This document shows, piece by piece, positions 1-6,398 of a stretch of DNA of 6,660 nucleotides. The stretch is from Candidatus Hydrogenedentota bacterium (GTDB lineage: Bacteria; Hydrogenedentota; Hydrogenedentia; Hydrogenedentales; SLHB01). The stretch is taken from positions 1-6,660 of the forward strand of contig JAKJDA010000169.1 in NCBI GenBank assembly GCA_022706165.1. The letters are read 5' to 3'. The first letter of the stretch is position 1, and each line of letters begins with the position of its first letter. A program made the translations under genes and the position numbers. The notes beneath the pieces are model-generated. The model was given only the letters and a program-made list of their open reading frames with translations, searched no databases and was not told where the DNA came from.

Positions 1-532
1 GCAAAGGCTCCGGAAACGCCGCGTAGTTATACGCCAACCCCGTGGCGACAAGATACCCATGCGCCGCGCGGGGAATATCGCCCGCATCGAGGGCGTCGTC
101 CGCTTGGCGCAAAAACTCCTCCTGCATTCGCCCTCGCACGCGAAGAGATTCGTATGCCTGCGCGGCGCTGGTGTATTTTCCATGCCGGACGGCATTATCG
201 CCCAGTTCGAGCAGCAACTGCCACGGAAGCTGCGCCGGGCGAAGCGCGCGCAGTTCGTTTTCGATGTGCCGCCACGTTTCCGCTTCGGTGACCTTGTGGA
301 GGGCGCGTTGGAATTCCGCAGAAGCGGCCATCTCCCGCGAAGGAAGCAGATAACGGTACTTGGGAACGTCAAACCGCTCCGTAGAACTCGTTCGCGCGGG
401 CGAAAACGGCAGAAACAACAGCCGGAAATTGACGATATCGCCCTCCAGGACCGCCTTGGCGATCGCGTGCGCGATGGTTTCGGACGAAACAACCTTCTCG
501 ACAGGTTGCGCCGTTTTCCTCTGTGCTGCCAC
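1..532 (-). CDS. TPR-like repeat protein of unknown function (partial, C-terminus beyond left edge)
   Basis: An uninterrupted minus-strand frame of 177 codons begins with GTG at 532 and is still open at position 1. A GGAG ribosome binding site (547-544) lies 11 bases upstream of the GTG, slightly long but usable. The first 30 residues are polar and alanine-rich, with no signal peptide or membrane segment. Residues about 54-64 (FDVPKYRYLLP) are followed by charged helical sequence. Two TPR-like helix pairs follow: residues about 104-134, including LELGDNAVRHGKY, and about 138-168, including ALDAGDIPRAAHGY. Both show the small-residue and aromatic spacing typical of TPRs, which usually bind other proteins. 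The gene starts 83 bases after the stop of the J-like gene on the same strand, so the two are probably one operon. The specific family was not recognised. The frame is opposite to a long plus-strand frame (59-721) that I judge to be a shadow. Confidence 0.75.
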   Translation of the reverse strand, partial: MAAQRKTAQPVEKVVSSETIAHAIAKAVLEGDIVNFRLLFLPFSPARTSSTERFDVPKYRYLLPSREMAASAEFQRALHKVTEAETWRHIENELRALRPAQLPWQLLLELGDNAVRHGKYTSAAQAYESLRVRGRMQEEFLRQADDALDAGDIPRAAHGYLVATGLAYNYAAFPEPL

Positions 533-615
533 GGTGTAGGGTTCTCCTTGTCGCGGGCATGCTCCCGCCGCCGCATGCAGCGGGAAGCAAACCGTCCCGG
601 ATATGATCGCGTGAA

Positions 616-1200
616 CTACGGAGCGGCCGCCAACAACTCGCTCACCGTGCGGGCGCGCTCGTCCCACTCGATACAAGGAGTTGTAACCTCTGAAAACGGA
701 AGCCGCTCCAAAATCTGCTGATATAGATTCTGTCGGTAATACCGAAGAATGCGCGAGGCATGCCGTTCATGAGCCTCGTCCCAATGACTGTTCTCGACCA
801 CTTCCTTGTCTCGGCCTGCCGCCAACATGGCTTCTTCGATGTATTTGCCGAGAAAATCGCGGATTTTGCCGTCGTATTGGCGGCGCAACGCGTCGCTCCG
901 ATCCGCCCCCTCCGCGCACGCCGTGCGCCACTCCTCCTCGAGCGCAATAAGCTGTCGCCGGCTCTCCCAATACGTGTCGCGCAACTCGGCGTCCCGCAAA
1001 ACATACAGCGCGGCGTTCAACTTCGCCATTTCCAACAGATAATGCGCGCGCCTCTCGGCCGTGATTTCGACGCGGGCGATCTCCGCGACCAAATCCTTCA
1101 TCCGCCGCCGATATTCCTTGCGAACATCCCCAGGCTTGGCCGCTTCGTCCACGCCCAAAATCTCGAAGTAATTAACGTATCCTTCTTCCGACAACGACAT
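616..1200 (-). CDS. J-domain-like protein lacking the HPD motif
   Basis: The product is 194 residues. ATG at 1200 has a GGAG site 6 bases upstream, and the stop is TAG. Residues 10-79 match the DnaJ J-domain outline: NYFEILGV at the start, a basic helix II (VRKEYRRRMKDL, 26-37), and a helix III-IV stretch ending LNAALYVLRDAELRDTYW (61-78). The HPD tripeptide, which in true J-proteins triggers Hsp70 ATP hydrolysis, is absent; Val38-Ala39-Glu40 occupy its expected position. It is therefore unlikely to stimulate DnaK directly and may act as a scaffold or a regulatory J-like protein. Residues 80-194 are charged, mostly helical and unrecognised, with no signal peptide or membrane segment, so a cytoplasmic location is likely. 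A TPR-like gene follows downstream, consistent with a protein-interaction role. J-like fold confidence is good; function is unknown. Confidence 0.8.
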   Translation of the reverse strand: MSLSEEGYVNYFEILGVDEAAKPGDVRKEYRRRMKDLVAEIARVEITAERRAHYLLEMAKLNAALYVLRDAELRDTYWESRRQLIALEEEWRTACAEGADRSDALRRQYDGKIRDFLGKYIEEAMLAAGRDKEVVENSHWDEAHERHASRILRYYRQNLYQQILERLPFSEVTTPCIEWDERARTVSELLAAAP

Positions 1201-1258
1201 ACGGCGCTCCGACCTTGTTCGTCACAATTCTGAAAAGAGCTGGATAACGACAGCGATG

Positions 1259-1288
1259 ATTTTACCCCGAAGATTGCCCGCAGCACAA
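1259..1288 (-). promoter_or_regulatory. Candidate sigma-70-type promoter for the J-like gene
   Basis: On the minus strand, TAAAAT (1264-1259, 5 of 6 to the -10 consensus) follows TTGTGC (1288-1283, a weak -35 box) after an 18-base spacer. Transcription would begin near 1252, leaving about 50 bases of leader before the ATG at 1200. The -35 match is poor, so this is only a candidate. Confidence 0.3.
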
Positions 1289-1402
1289 GAAACCGCTTTC
1301 CCTTCCGCCCGATCCGAACGCAAGGATGCGAAGTTTCACAAAAAGCGGCCTATCCATCCGGACATGGCCCGCCCAGGAATGCGGATTACCCGCTTTTCTC
1401 GT

Positions 1403-1440
1403 CTGCGTGGTATCATTTTACGCTCAGACGGACCACGCAG
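1403..1440 (+). promoter_or_regulatory. Inverted repeat overlapping an extended -10-like sequence
   Basis: CTGCGTGGT (1403-1411) is a perfect 9-base inverted repeat with ACCACGCAG (1432-1440), separated by 20 bases. A second pairing, CGTCTG (1400-1405) with CAGACG (1425-1430), is mutually exclusive with it. The sequence TGGTATCAT (1408-1416) resembles an extended -10 element (TGnTATAAT) and overlaps the left arm; no good -35 box is seen. In DNA this could be a split operator over the promoter of the glycosylase-kinase-regulator operon. In RNA it could be a leader hairpin if transcription starts further upstream. There is no T-run after it, so it is not an intrinsic terminator. Confidence 0.4.
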
Positions 1441-1573
1441 GACGCCTCGACGCCTCTTGCGAAAGAGAAACAACGTTTGGGCAGGAGCGCTGCGGGAACA
1501 CCGGTCTCCCGTGTCCACCGGCCTCCAGGCGCCCGTTGCAACAGGACGATTTGTCGCGGTGAACGAGAGCGTT

Positions 1574-2287
1574 ATGAACACGGATAGCTGGCAGGACCTT
1601 CTCGCGGCGACGCGGGAATTGGCGAAAACCGCGGCAGGACGGCGAGGCGTGATCAGCGTGTCGCCGGACATAGCCGCTTGGCTTGCGCAACCGGCGGAAG
1701 CCGCCGCAGAACTGGTGGCGCTCGAACAGACGGTTGCCGCATGCACCCAGTGCGCCTTGCACAAAACCCGCACGCAAACCGTATTCAGCGACGGAAACCC
1801 CGCGGCCCGGCTGGTCTTCGTGGGCGAAGCGCCGGGAGCCGACGAAGACCAGCAAGGCATCCCCTTTGTCGGCAAGGCGGGCCAACTGCTTACCGCGATC
1901 ATCGAGAAAGGCATGGGGCTGCGGCGTTCGGACGTCTACATCTGCAACGTCCTCAAATGCCGCCCGCCGGACAATCGCGACCCGTTGCCCGAGGAAGCGG
2001 AACTGTGCGAACCATACCTCATGCGACAGATCGAACTGGTCAAACCGCGCGCGATCTGCGTGCTGGGCCGGCACGCGGTCCGTTCCTTGCTCCGAACCGA
2101 GGAAGGCATCGGCAAATTGCGCGGCCGCTGGCATTTTTACATGGGCATTCCGGTGCGGGTGACCTATCACCCCTCGTACCTATTGCGCAATCCCGGAGAC
2201 AAGCGCAAAGTATGGATGGACGTCCTTGAGGTGATGAAAGTCTACAAAGGCGAAATCAACCCCACCCCCGACACCCCGAATGTGTGA
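1574..2287 (+). CDS. udg: Family 4 uracil-DNA glycosylase (4Fe-4S type)
   Basis: This enzyme cuts uracil from DNA to start base-excision repair in the cytoplasm. From ATG at 1574 it is 237 residues, close to family size. All family 4 marks are present: GEAPGADED (84-92, active-site motif), PFVGKAGQLL (97-106), NVLKCRPPDNRDP (125-137) and HPSYLLR (199-205). Cys57 and Cys60 (CTQC), Cys129 and Cys145 are placed as expected for the Fe-S cluster ligands, the last pair being 16 apart as in this family. The start is uncertain: GAGAG lies just upstream of ATG 1574, GTG at 1559 would add five residues, and the frame is open to 1256 but with non-family sequence. The N-terminal 50 residues before the first cysteine are a little longer than in minimal homologues. 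It is the first gene of an operon with a two-component system. Confidence 0.93.
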   Translation: MNTDSWQDLLAATRELAKTAAGRRGVISVSPDIAAWLAQPAEAAAELVALEQTVAACTQCALHKTRTQTVFSDGNPAARLVFVGEAPGADEDQQGIPFVGKAGQLLTAIIEKGMGLRRSDVYICNVLKCRPPDNRDPLPEEAELCEPYLMRQIELVKPRAICVLGRHAVRSLLRTEEGIGKLRGRWHFYMGIPVRVTYHPSYLLRNPGDKRKVWMDVLEVMKVYKGEINPTPDTPNV

Positions 2288-2290
2288 GGA
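2285..2290 (+). promoter_or_regulatory. Shine-Dalgarno of the kinase overlapping the glycosylase stop codon
   Basis: TGAGGA contains the TGA stop of the glycosylase (2285-2287) and a GAGGA ribosome binding site, six bases before the kinase GTG at 2297. This overlap fixes the kinase start and implies that ribosomes finishing the glycosylase start, or help start, the kinase. Confidence 0.75.
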
Positions 2291-2296
2291 CGCGTC

Positions 2297-3694
2297 GTGA
2301 GTTCCGAAACGGCCCATATCGCGCGTTCCGCGAATCCCCCAAGCGAAGAGCCGCAACACGTCCCGTGGAGCCGATCGCTGATTGTCCGCGTCATCATGCT
2401 CTGCGCGGTGCTGTTGTCCTGCTTATTCGGCGCGGTGTACGTCATCAGTTTCCATTACGCGCGCGAAGTCGTCCGCGAAATGGAAAAACAAAGCGAAGCC
2501 ATCGCCGACAACATCGCGCTACATTTCACCGACAACCCCGGAATGGATTTGACGGAATTGGGATCGCAAGTGTCGCGGCAACTAAACGTCCCGCTGACCT
2601 TGAACCAGGCGGCCGAAATGCAGCCCAACAGCGTATCGCTGCGGATCGCCGCCGACGGACGCCTCACGAAAGTCGTCGAGCACACCTTCATGCTGAACGA
2701 TCGCCCCGTAAAACTGACGGCTTCGCTCACCTTTGCGCCGCAACAAGAAGTGTTGCGCGCGTTCACCAACAAATACCTCGCGATGATCACCCTGGTGTTC
2801 ATCGTGGTGCTGGGCCTGATGGTCTACACCATCGGCCGCACCCTGCGCCCCTTGACCCTGCTGACGCGAACCTGCGTGCAGATCAGCGAAGGCAACTACC
2901 CCGACGTCGAAGTGCGCAAAAGCGCCGGCGAAGTGCTGGCCCTCGAACAAACCTTCAATCGCATGGTGAAATCGCTGCGCGAAAAGGAAATGGTCGAGGG
3001 ACGTCTGCGCCAAGCCCAGCGCCTGTCCGCCCTGGGCACGCTCGCCGCCGGCGTCGCTCACGACGTCCGCAATCCCTTGAACGCGATCAAGCTGCTCTCC
3101 AGTCACGCAATGGACACGGTGCAGGACCTGCCTGAATCGGACGCGGCCATCCGCCAACTCAAAACCATCCGCACGGAAGTCGATCGCCTCGAAGACATCG
3201 TCTCGGGATTTCTTTCGCTCGCCAAAGAACGCGAACTTCAGCCGGAACCGTGCCGGATCGACGCCCTCCTCCAAGAATGCGTAGACCTCATCCGCCCCGA
3301 CGCCGAGACGCGCCAGGTTCGTCTGTTGACCGAACTGCGGGCGCGCGACGTCGAACTCCAACTCGACCCCAAACAATTCCGCCGCGCCGTCCTGAATGTG
3401 TTGATCAACGCCGTCGAAGCCTGCCCCGCGGCCGGGCGCGTCCGGCTCTTTTCGCGCATATCGAACGCCGCCTGCGAAATCGAAATCCGCGACGACGGCC
3501 CCGGCATGTCCCGGGAAATCCTCGACAAGGCGTTTGATCCCTACTTCACCACCAAACGCACCGGCACAGGCCTGGGCCTATCGATCACGCGCGGCATCAT
3601 CGAAGAACATGGCGGCATCATCGAAATCCACTCCAGCGAGGAACAAGGCTGCCAAGCGGTGATTGCATTGCCATTGACAGAGGGACACCCATGA
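2297..3694 (+). CDS. NtrB-type transmembrane sensor histidine kinase
   Basis: The 465-residue product starts with GTG, fixed by the GAGGA site six bases upstream. Order of parts: a cytoplasmic tail to about 26; membrane segment about 28-51; a periplasmic sensor of about 105 residues (53-160) beginning with a charged helix; membrane segment about 161-180; HAMP linker about 181-235; HisKA dimerisation domain with AGVAHDVRNPLNAI, His255 being the phosphate acceptor; then the HATPase_c domain. That domain shows the N box (Asn367, Asn371), G1 box DDGPGM (399-404), F box FDPYF (413-417) and G2 box TGTGLGL (422-428), so it looks fully active. The AHDVRNPL H-box places it in the NtrB/AtoS/ZraS group, which partners NtrC-type regulators. 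The sensor region was not recognised as a known domain, so the signal is unknown. It overlaps the regulator by four bases (ATGA). Confidence 0.95.
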   Translation: MSSETAHIARSANPPSEEPQHVPWSRSLIVRVIMLCAVLLSCLFGAVYVISFHYAREVVREMEKQSEAIADNIALHFTDNPGMDLTELGSQVSRQLNVPLTLNQAAEMQPNSVSLRIAADGRLTKVVEHTFMLNDRPVKLTASLTFAPQQEVLRAFTNKYLAMITLVFIVVLGLMVYTIGRTLRPLTLLTRTCVQISEGNYPDVEVRKSAGEVLALEQTFNRMVKSLREKEMVEGRLRQAQRLSALGTLAAGVAHDVRNPLNAIKLLSSHAMDTVQDLPESDAAIRQLKTIRTEVDRLEDIVSGFLSLAKERELQPEPCRIDALLQECVDLIRPDAETRQVRLLTELRARDVELQLDPKQFRRAVLNVLINAVEACPAAGRVRLFSRISNAACEIEIRDDGPGMSREILDKAFDPYFTTKRTGTGLGLSITRGIIEEHGGIIEIHSSEEQGCQAVIALPLTEGHP

Positions 3695-5079
3695 AATCCA
3701 CCGTCCTTATCGCCGAAGACGATACCGTACAGCGCGAAATTCTCGCGGACATCCTCCTCAAAGCAGGCTATCAAGTTCGCGCCGTTCCCTCGGGCCGCGA
3801 GGCGATCGACTCCCTTCGCGAAGAGACCCGCGATCTCCTGCTCACGGACCTGCGCATGCCGGAAATGGACGGGCTCGATTTGCTCCGCGAAGCCAAACGC
3901 ATGCGCCCGGACATCGAAGTCGTCGTCATGACCGCCTACGCGACCGTGAAAACCGCCGTCTCGGCCATGAAAGAAGGCGCAACCGATTACCTCGCAAAAC
4001 CCTTCGACAAAGACGAACTGCTCCTGGTCGTCGAACGCGCCCTCGAACGCGGCGACCTTCGCCGCGAAAACCGGCAACTGCGCGAACTCGTCGCGGCAGA
4101 CTCCTCACTGGGCAACATTATCGGCGAATGCCCCGTCATGCAAAAAGTCTTCGACGTCATCCGGCGATCCGTCACCGTCGCCAGCACCGTGTTGATCCAA
4201 GGCGAATCCGGCACCGGCAAGGAACTCGTCGCCCGCCACATCCACTTCGCCGGCCCGCGCAAAGCCAAACCCTTCATCGTCGTGAATTGCGCCGCCATCC
4301 CCGAAACCCTCATCGAAAGCGAACTTTTCGGACACGAAAAAGGAGCGTTCACCGGAGCCGACGCCAGCCGTCAAGGCAAATTCGAAATCGCCAGCGGCGG
4401 CACCCTGTTTCTTGACGAGATCGGCGACATGCGCCTCGACAGCCAGACCAAACTGCTCCGCGTCCTGCAAGACGGCGTTGTCGAGCGCATCGGCTCCTCA
4501 CAGCAACGCCACGTCGACGTGCGCGTCATCGCAGCGACGAACCGAGACTTGCGCCAACGCGTCGAATCCGGAGATTTCCGCGAAGACCTCTATTTCCGCA
4601 TCGACGTGCTGCCCATCCTCCTGCCTCCCCTGCGCGACCGCATCCAAGACCTGCCGCTGCTCGTGGCTCATTTCCGCGAAAAACTCGCCAAACGCCTGGG
4701 CCGATCCGTCCCCGCGCTCGAACCCGGCGTCATCGACGCCATGCGCCGATACCGATGGCCCGGAAACGTCCGGGAACTGGAGCACACGCTGGAACAGCTG
4801 TTCATCCTCTGCGATGGAGACGCCATCAAGCTCGACGACTTGCCCGAAAAGCTGCGTCAGCGCACCCAACAGCCCGGACAATTCGAGTTGCCAGCCGGCG
4901 GCATCATCCTGGAAGACGTCGAAGAAGACTTCATCAAGCAGGCCCTATCCCGTTCCGGAGGCCGCATCAAAGAGGCCGCCGAACTCCTCGGCCTGACCTA
5001 CAAAACCCTGCAATACCGCTTGAAAAAACACGATATCGATAGAAAATCCGAGGAAAGCGCCGTCAAACCCAAAACATGA
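3691..5079 (+). CDS. NtrC-type sigma-54-dependent response regulator
   Basis: The product is 462 residues. ATG at 3691 overlaps the kinase stop and has an AGAGGGA site six bases upstream. The receiver domain (about 4-115) has the acidic pocket Glu9-Asp10-Asp11, phospho-acceptor Asp53 (LLTDLRMP), Thr81 and Lys103. The AAA+ sigma-54 interaction domain (about 140-370) has Walker A GESGTGKE (171-178), GAFTGA loop (218-223), Walker [10 protein letters not shown] (238-246), Asn284 (sensor I), Arg297 and Arg303 (arginine-finger region), and WPGNVREL (356-363). A Fis-type helix-turn-helix (about 406-445) ends the protein. Family knowledge: phosphorylation drives ring assembly, and ATP hydrolysis remodels sigma-54 RNA polymerase bound at -24/-12 promoters. 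The kinase just upstream is the evident partner. Target genes are unknown; within the window only one weak -24/-12-like site was seen, upstream of its own operon. Confidence 0.97.
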   Translation: MKSTVLIAEDDTVQREILADILLKAGYQVRAVPSGREAIDSLREETRDLLLTDLRMPEMDGLDLLREAKRMRPDIEVVVMTAYATVKTAVSAMKEGATDYLAKPFDKDELLLVVERALERGDLRRENRQLRELVAADSSLGNIIGECPVMQKVFDVIRRSVTVASTVLIQGESGTGKELVARHIHFAGPRKAKPFIVVNCAAIPETLIESELFGHEKGAFTGADASRQGKFEIASGGTLFLDEIGDMRLDSQTKLLRVLQDGVVERIGSSQQRHVDVRVIAATNRDLRQRVESGDFREDLYFRIDVLPILLPPLRDRIQDLPLLVAHFREKLAKRLGRSVPALEPGVIDAMRRYRWPGNVRELEHTLEQLFILCDGDAIKLDDLPEKLRQRTQQPGQFELPAGGIILEDVEEDFIKQALSRSGGRIKEAAELLGLTYKTLQYRLKKHDIDRKSEESAVKPKT

Positions 5080-5169
5080 CAAGACCAGGGCGCGGAATAC
5101 GCCGGCGAGGTCGCGCAGAACGTCAGCCTGGGGTCTCGCATCCGAGGGGAGAGGTTCCAGCCACAACGC

Positions 5170-5234
5170 AAAAAGCGAAGCCATCTCAACCCGAAAAATC
5201 ACGGCGCGTTTCGCGCGGATCGAGATGGCTTCGC
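5170..5234 (-). terminator. Intrinsic terminator of the lipoprotein gene, with nested hairpin
   Basis: On the minus strand, GCGAAGCCATCTC (5234-5222) pairs perfectly over 13 bases with GAGATGGCTTCGC (5187-5175), directly followed by TTTTT (5174-5170). This is the classic intrinsic terminator form, and it starts about 30 bases after the lipoprotein stop. The 34-base loop holds a second small hairpin, GCGCG-AAA-CGCGC (5216-5204), itself followed at short distance by TTTTT (5198-5194). Read on the plus strand the large stem has no T-run, so it may only weakly end the regulator transcript, for which no other terminator is visible between 5080 and 5265. Confidence 0.8.
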
Positions 5235-5265
5235 CTGACGGACCAGGATGCGCTACGGATGCCCG

Positions 5266-5892
5266 CTACTTGAGCGCGTCGACAATGCTAGGCTTGCCTA
5301 ACAGGTTCTCGATGGCCATCCGGAAATGCAACGGCAAGTTCTTCTTGATGGAACCGCCGGCGATCTGGGGACCTGCCACCGCGCCCGAGTGGAGAATGGT
5401 TTCCTTGGCCAGCGCGGCGCCGCTCGCGTCCAACACTTCCGCCGTCAACTGGAAATTCAGATCGGTCGAAAAATACGTATCGCTGCGCCACTGACCAATG
5501 GTCACGAGAAGCGCCCGATCGCCACGCGGTCCGGTCAATGCGGCGACAACCTCCTCGCGCTTCATGAGCGGCGTCAGCGCGACAGACTCCACCGCGACTC
5601 CCTTCTCCTTCAGCCCGGCGACAATGGCATCGGCCATGTCGACCGCCAAGGGGTTGCCCGATTTGGTCGTGACCTTGAAGGCGTTTCCATATCCGCCCCG
5701 ACTGACGCCGACGCAGTTTTCTTTCATCTTTCCCGCCACGACGCCTTCGCGCGCATCTTGCACGCCAAGGGTCACTTTCTTTTGCGTCTCGACGGGGATC
5801 GCGGCTCCGGTCAACCGGTAATCGATTTTGTTGCCGACGGCGCACCCTGTCAACGCCAACGCCAACACGAGCAAAACACAGACATTTCGCAT
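5266..5892 (-). CDS. Small secreted lipoprotein of unknown function
   Basis: ATG at 5892 has a strong AAGGAGG site eight bases upstream, giving 208 residues. The frame is open further upstream to 6087, but that part has no lipoprotein features. Residues 1-17 form a type II signal peptide: MRN, a leucine/valine/alanine core, then lipobox LTGC with Cys17 as the lipidated residue. Ala18 at +2 would favour the outer membrane under the E. coli sorting rule. The mature part alternates strands and helices: ETQKKVTLGVQDAREG (35-50), a helix ending in LKEKGVAVESV (94-104), RALLVTIGQW (126-135), LNFQLTAEVLDASG (145-158), and a closing helix HFRMAIENLLG (189-199). The layout recalls the YajG class of small envelope lipoproteins, but I cannot confirm that by eye. 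It is transcribed alone, convergent with the regulator, and ends just before a strong terminator. Confidence 0.9.
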   Translation of the reverse strand: MRNVCVLLVLALALTGCAVGNKIDYRLTGAAIPVETQKKVTLGVQDAREGVVAGKMKENCVGVSRGGYGNAFKVTTKSGNPLAVDMADAIVAGLKEKGVAVESVALTPLMKREEVVAALTGPRGDRALLVTIGQWRSDTYFSTDLNFQLTAEVLDASGAALAKETILHSGAVAGPQIAGGSIKKNLPLHFRMAIENLLGKPSIVDALK

Positions 5893-6116
5893 AACGACTC
5901 CCTCCTTTTCGTTCAGCGCACGTTCTTGCATGCCCCAAACGCCACTTCCATTGCACAGCGGTCTGCCTCGCCGCATCGCGGCGCGCCCGGCGGGTTTCTG
6001 CCATTTCCAGGCCGTCCCCCCCTCCGGATCACCGTCGAAAAGCGCAACGCGCCCCGCGCTCCCATGACGACGATGGTCGCGATGCAACGATTAAGTTCCA
6101 TCCCCGCTGCAACGCA

Positions 6117-6145
6117 AGTGTAGAAACATGACGCGCTGGAATCAA
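6117..6145 (-). promoter_or_regulatory. Candidate sigma-70-type promoter for the lipoprotein gene
   Basis: On the minus strand, TTGATT (6145-6140) and TACACT (6122-6117) are each 4 of 6 to consensus and lie exactly 17 bases apart. Transcription would start near 6110, giving an untranslated leader of about 215 bases before the lipoprotein ATG. The spacing is ideal but the boxes are only moderate matches. Confidence 0.4.
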
Positions 6146-6346
6146 CTTTTATAGATCAGTCATACGACCCCGCTTCGGCAATGGATGGACTGCCCGATTC
6201 CGTCCGGCTTGACCGCCATAGCGCATCGCCCTGCCGCGATCAGTCGCGCTATGATGAAGCAGATCGCGCCAAGCCGAAACGGCGGCGGCATGCAAATCAA
6301 GCGCGCCCCGAGAGACAACGGCTTTACACAGAATGCCGGCTGCCAG

Positions 6347-6376
6347 TTGGCGCATGCCGAGGCATGGGGGTACAAT
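6347..6376 (+). promoter_or_regulatory. Candidate promoter of the HEAT-like gene with a palindrome in its spacer
   Basis: TTGGCG (6347-6352) and TACAAT (6371-6376, 5 of 6 to consensus) are separated by 18 bases. Transcription would begin near 6383, just ahead of the AGGAGG site at 6385-6390, giving a very short leader. Within the spacer, CATGCC-GA-GGCATG (6353-6366) is a perfect 6-base inverted repeat, the right place for a repressor or a MerR-type activator to bind. Confidence 0.4.
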
Positions 6377-6398
6377 GGACGACCAGGAGGGATTCACT

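Larger units (their letters stand above)
1201..1573. other. Divergent intergenic region between the J-like gene and the glycosylase operon
   Basis: This 373-base gap separates two outward-facing genes and should hold both promoters. The glycosylase frame stays open upstream to an ATG at 1256. However, the 106 extra residues are arginine- and proline-rich, match nothing typical of the family, and would put a promoter-like inverted repeat inside the gene, so I treat the stretch as non-coding. Contents seen: a weak minus-strand promoter (1259-1288), an inverted repeat with an extended -10-like sequence (1403-1440), and a sigma-54-like GG-N10-GC site (1480-1493). No RNA gene is recognised. Confidence 0.6.
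5893..6398. other. Divergent intergenic region between the lipoprotein and HEAT-like genes
   Basis: This 506-base stretch lies between two outward-facing genes. It holds a candidate promoter for each direction (6117-6145 minus, 6347-6376 plus) and a small stem CGCGA-TCAG-TCGCG (6235-6248) with no T-run. A 62-codon minus-strand frame (6101-5913) ends 20 bases before the lipoprotein ATG but has no good ribosome binding site. Other frames here are arginine-rich or off-register and look like chance. No tRNA or recognised RNA family is visible. Confidence 0.55.

Noticed and set aside
59..721. Plus-strand frame of 220 codons
   Set aside because: It is arginine-rich, lies opposite the TPR-like and J-like genes, lacks a ribosome binding site, and has no recognisable domain.
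760..1233. Plus-strand frame of 157 codons
   Set aside because: It is the antisense of the J-like gene, which has a recognisable domain and a ribosome binding site.
1256..1573. N-terminal extension of the glycosylase frame to an ATG at 1256
   Set aside because: The added 106 residues are arginine- and proline-rich, lack family similarity, have no good ribosome binding site, and cover the promoter-like inverted repeat.
1424..2170. Minus-strand frame of 248 codons
   Set aside because: It is antisense to the glycosylase, whose conserved motifs show the true frame.
2582..3376. Minus-strand frame of 264 codons
   Set aside because: Its histidine- and aspartate-rich composition is typical of the antisense of a GC-rich gene; the kinase motifs are on the other strand.
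5326..6123. Plus-strand frame of 265 codons
   Set aside because: It is antisense to the lipoprotein and intergenic DNA, with no ribosome binding site or domain.
6149..6155. TATAAA/TATAGA sequence as a further promoter -10 box
   Set aside because: No acceptable -35 box lies at 16-18 bases on either strand; AT-rich by chance next to the better minus-strand candidate.
6347..6366. Sigma-54 promoter upstream of the HEAT-like gene (TGGC...GGCATG)
   Set aside because: The GG and GC doublets are 11 and not 10 bases apart, and the TTGC part is missing.
6160..6375. Minus-strand frame of 71 codons with a hydrophobic middle
   Set aside because: It has no ribosome binding site, and its start lies inside the candidate promoter of the HEAT-like gene. 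It would deserve attention only if the stretch proved to be a dispersed genomic repeat.
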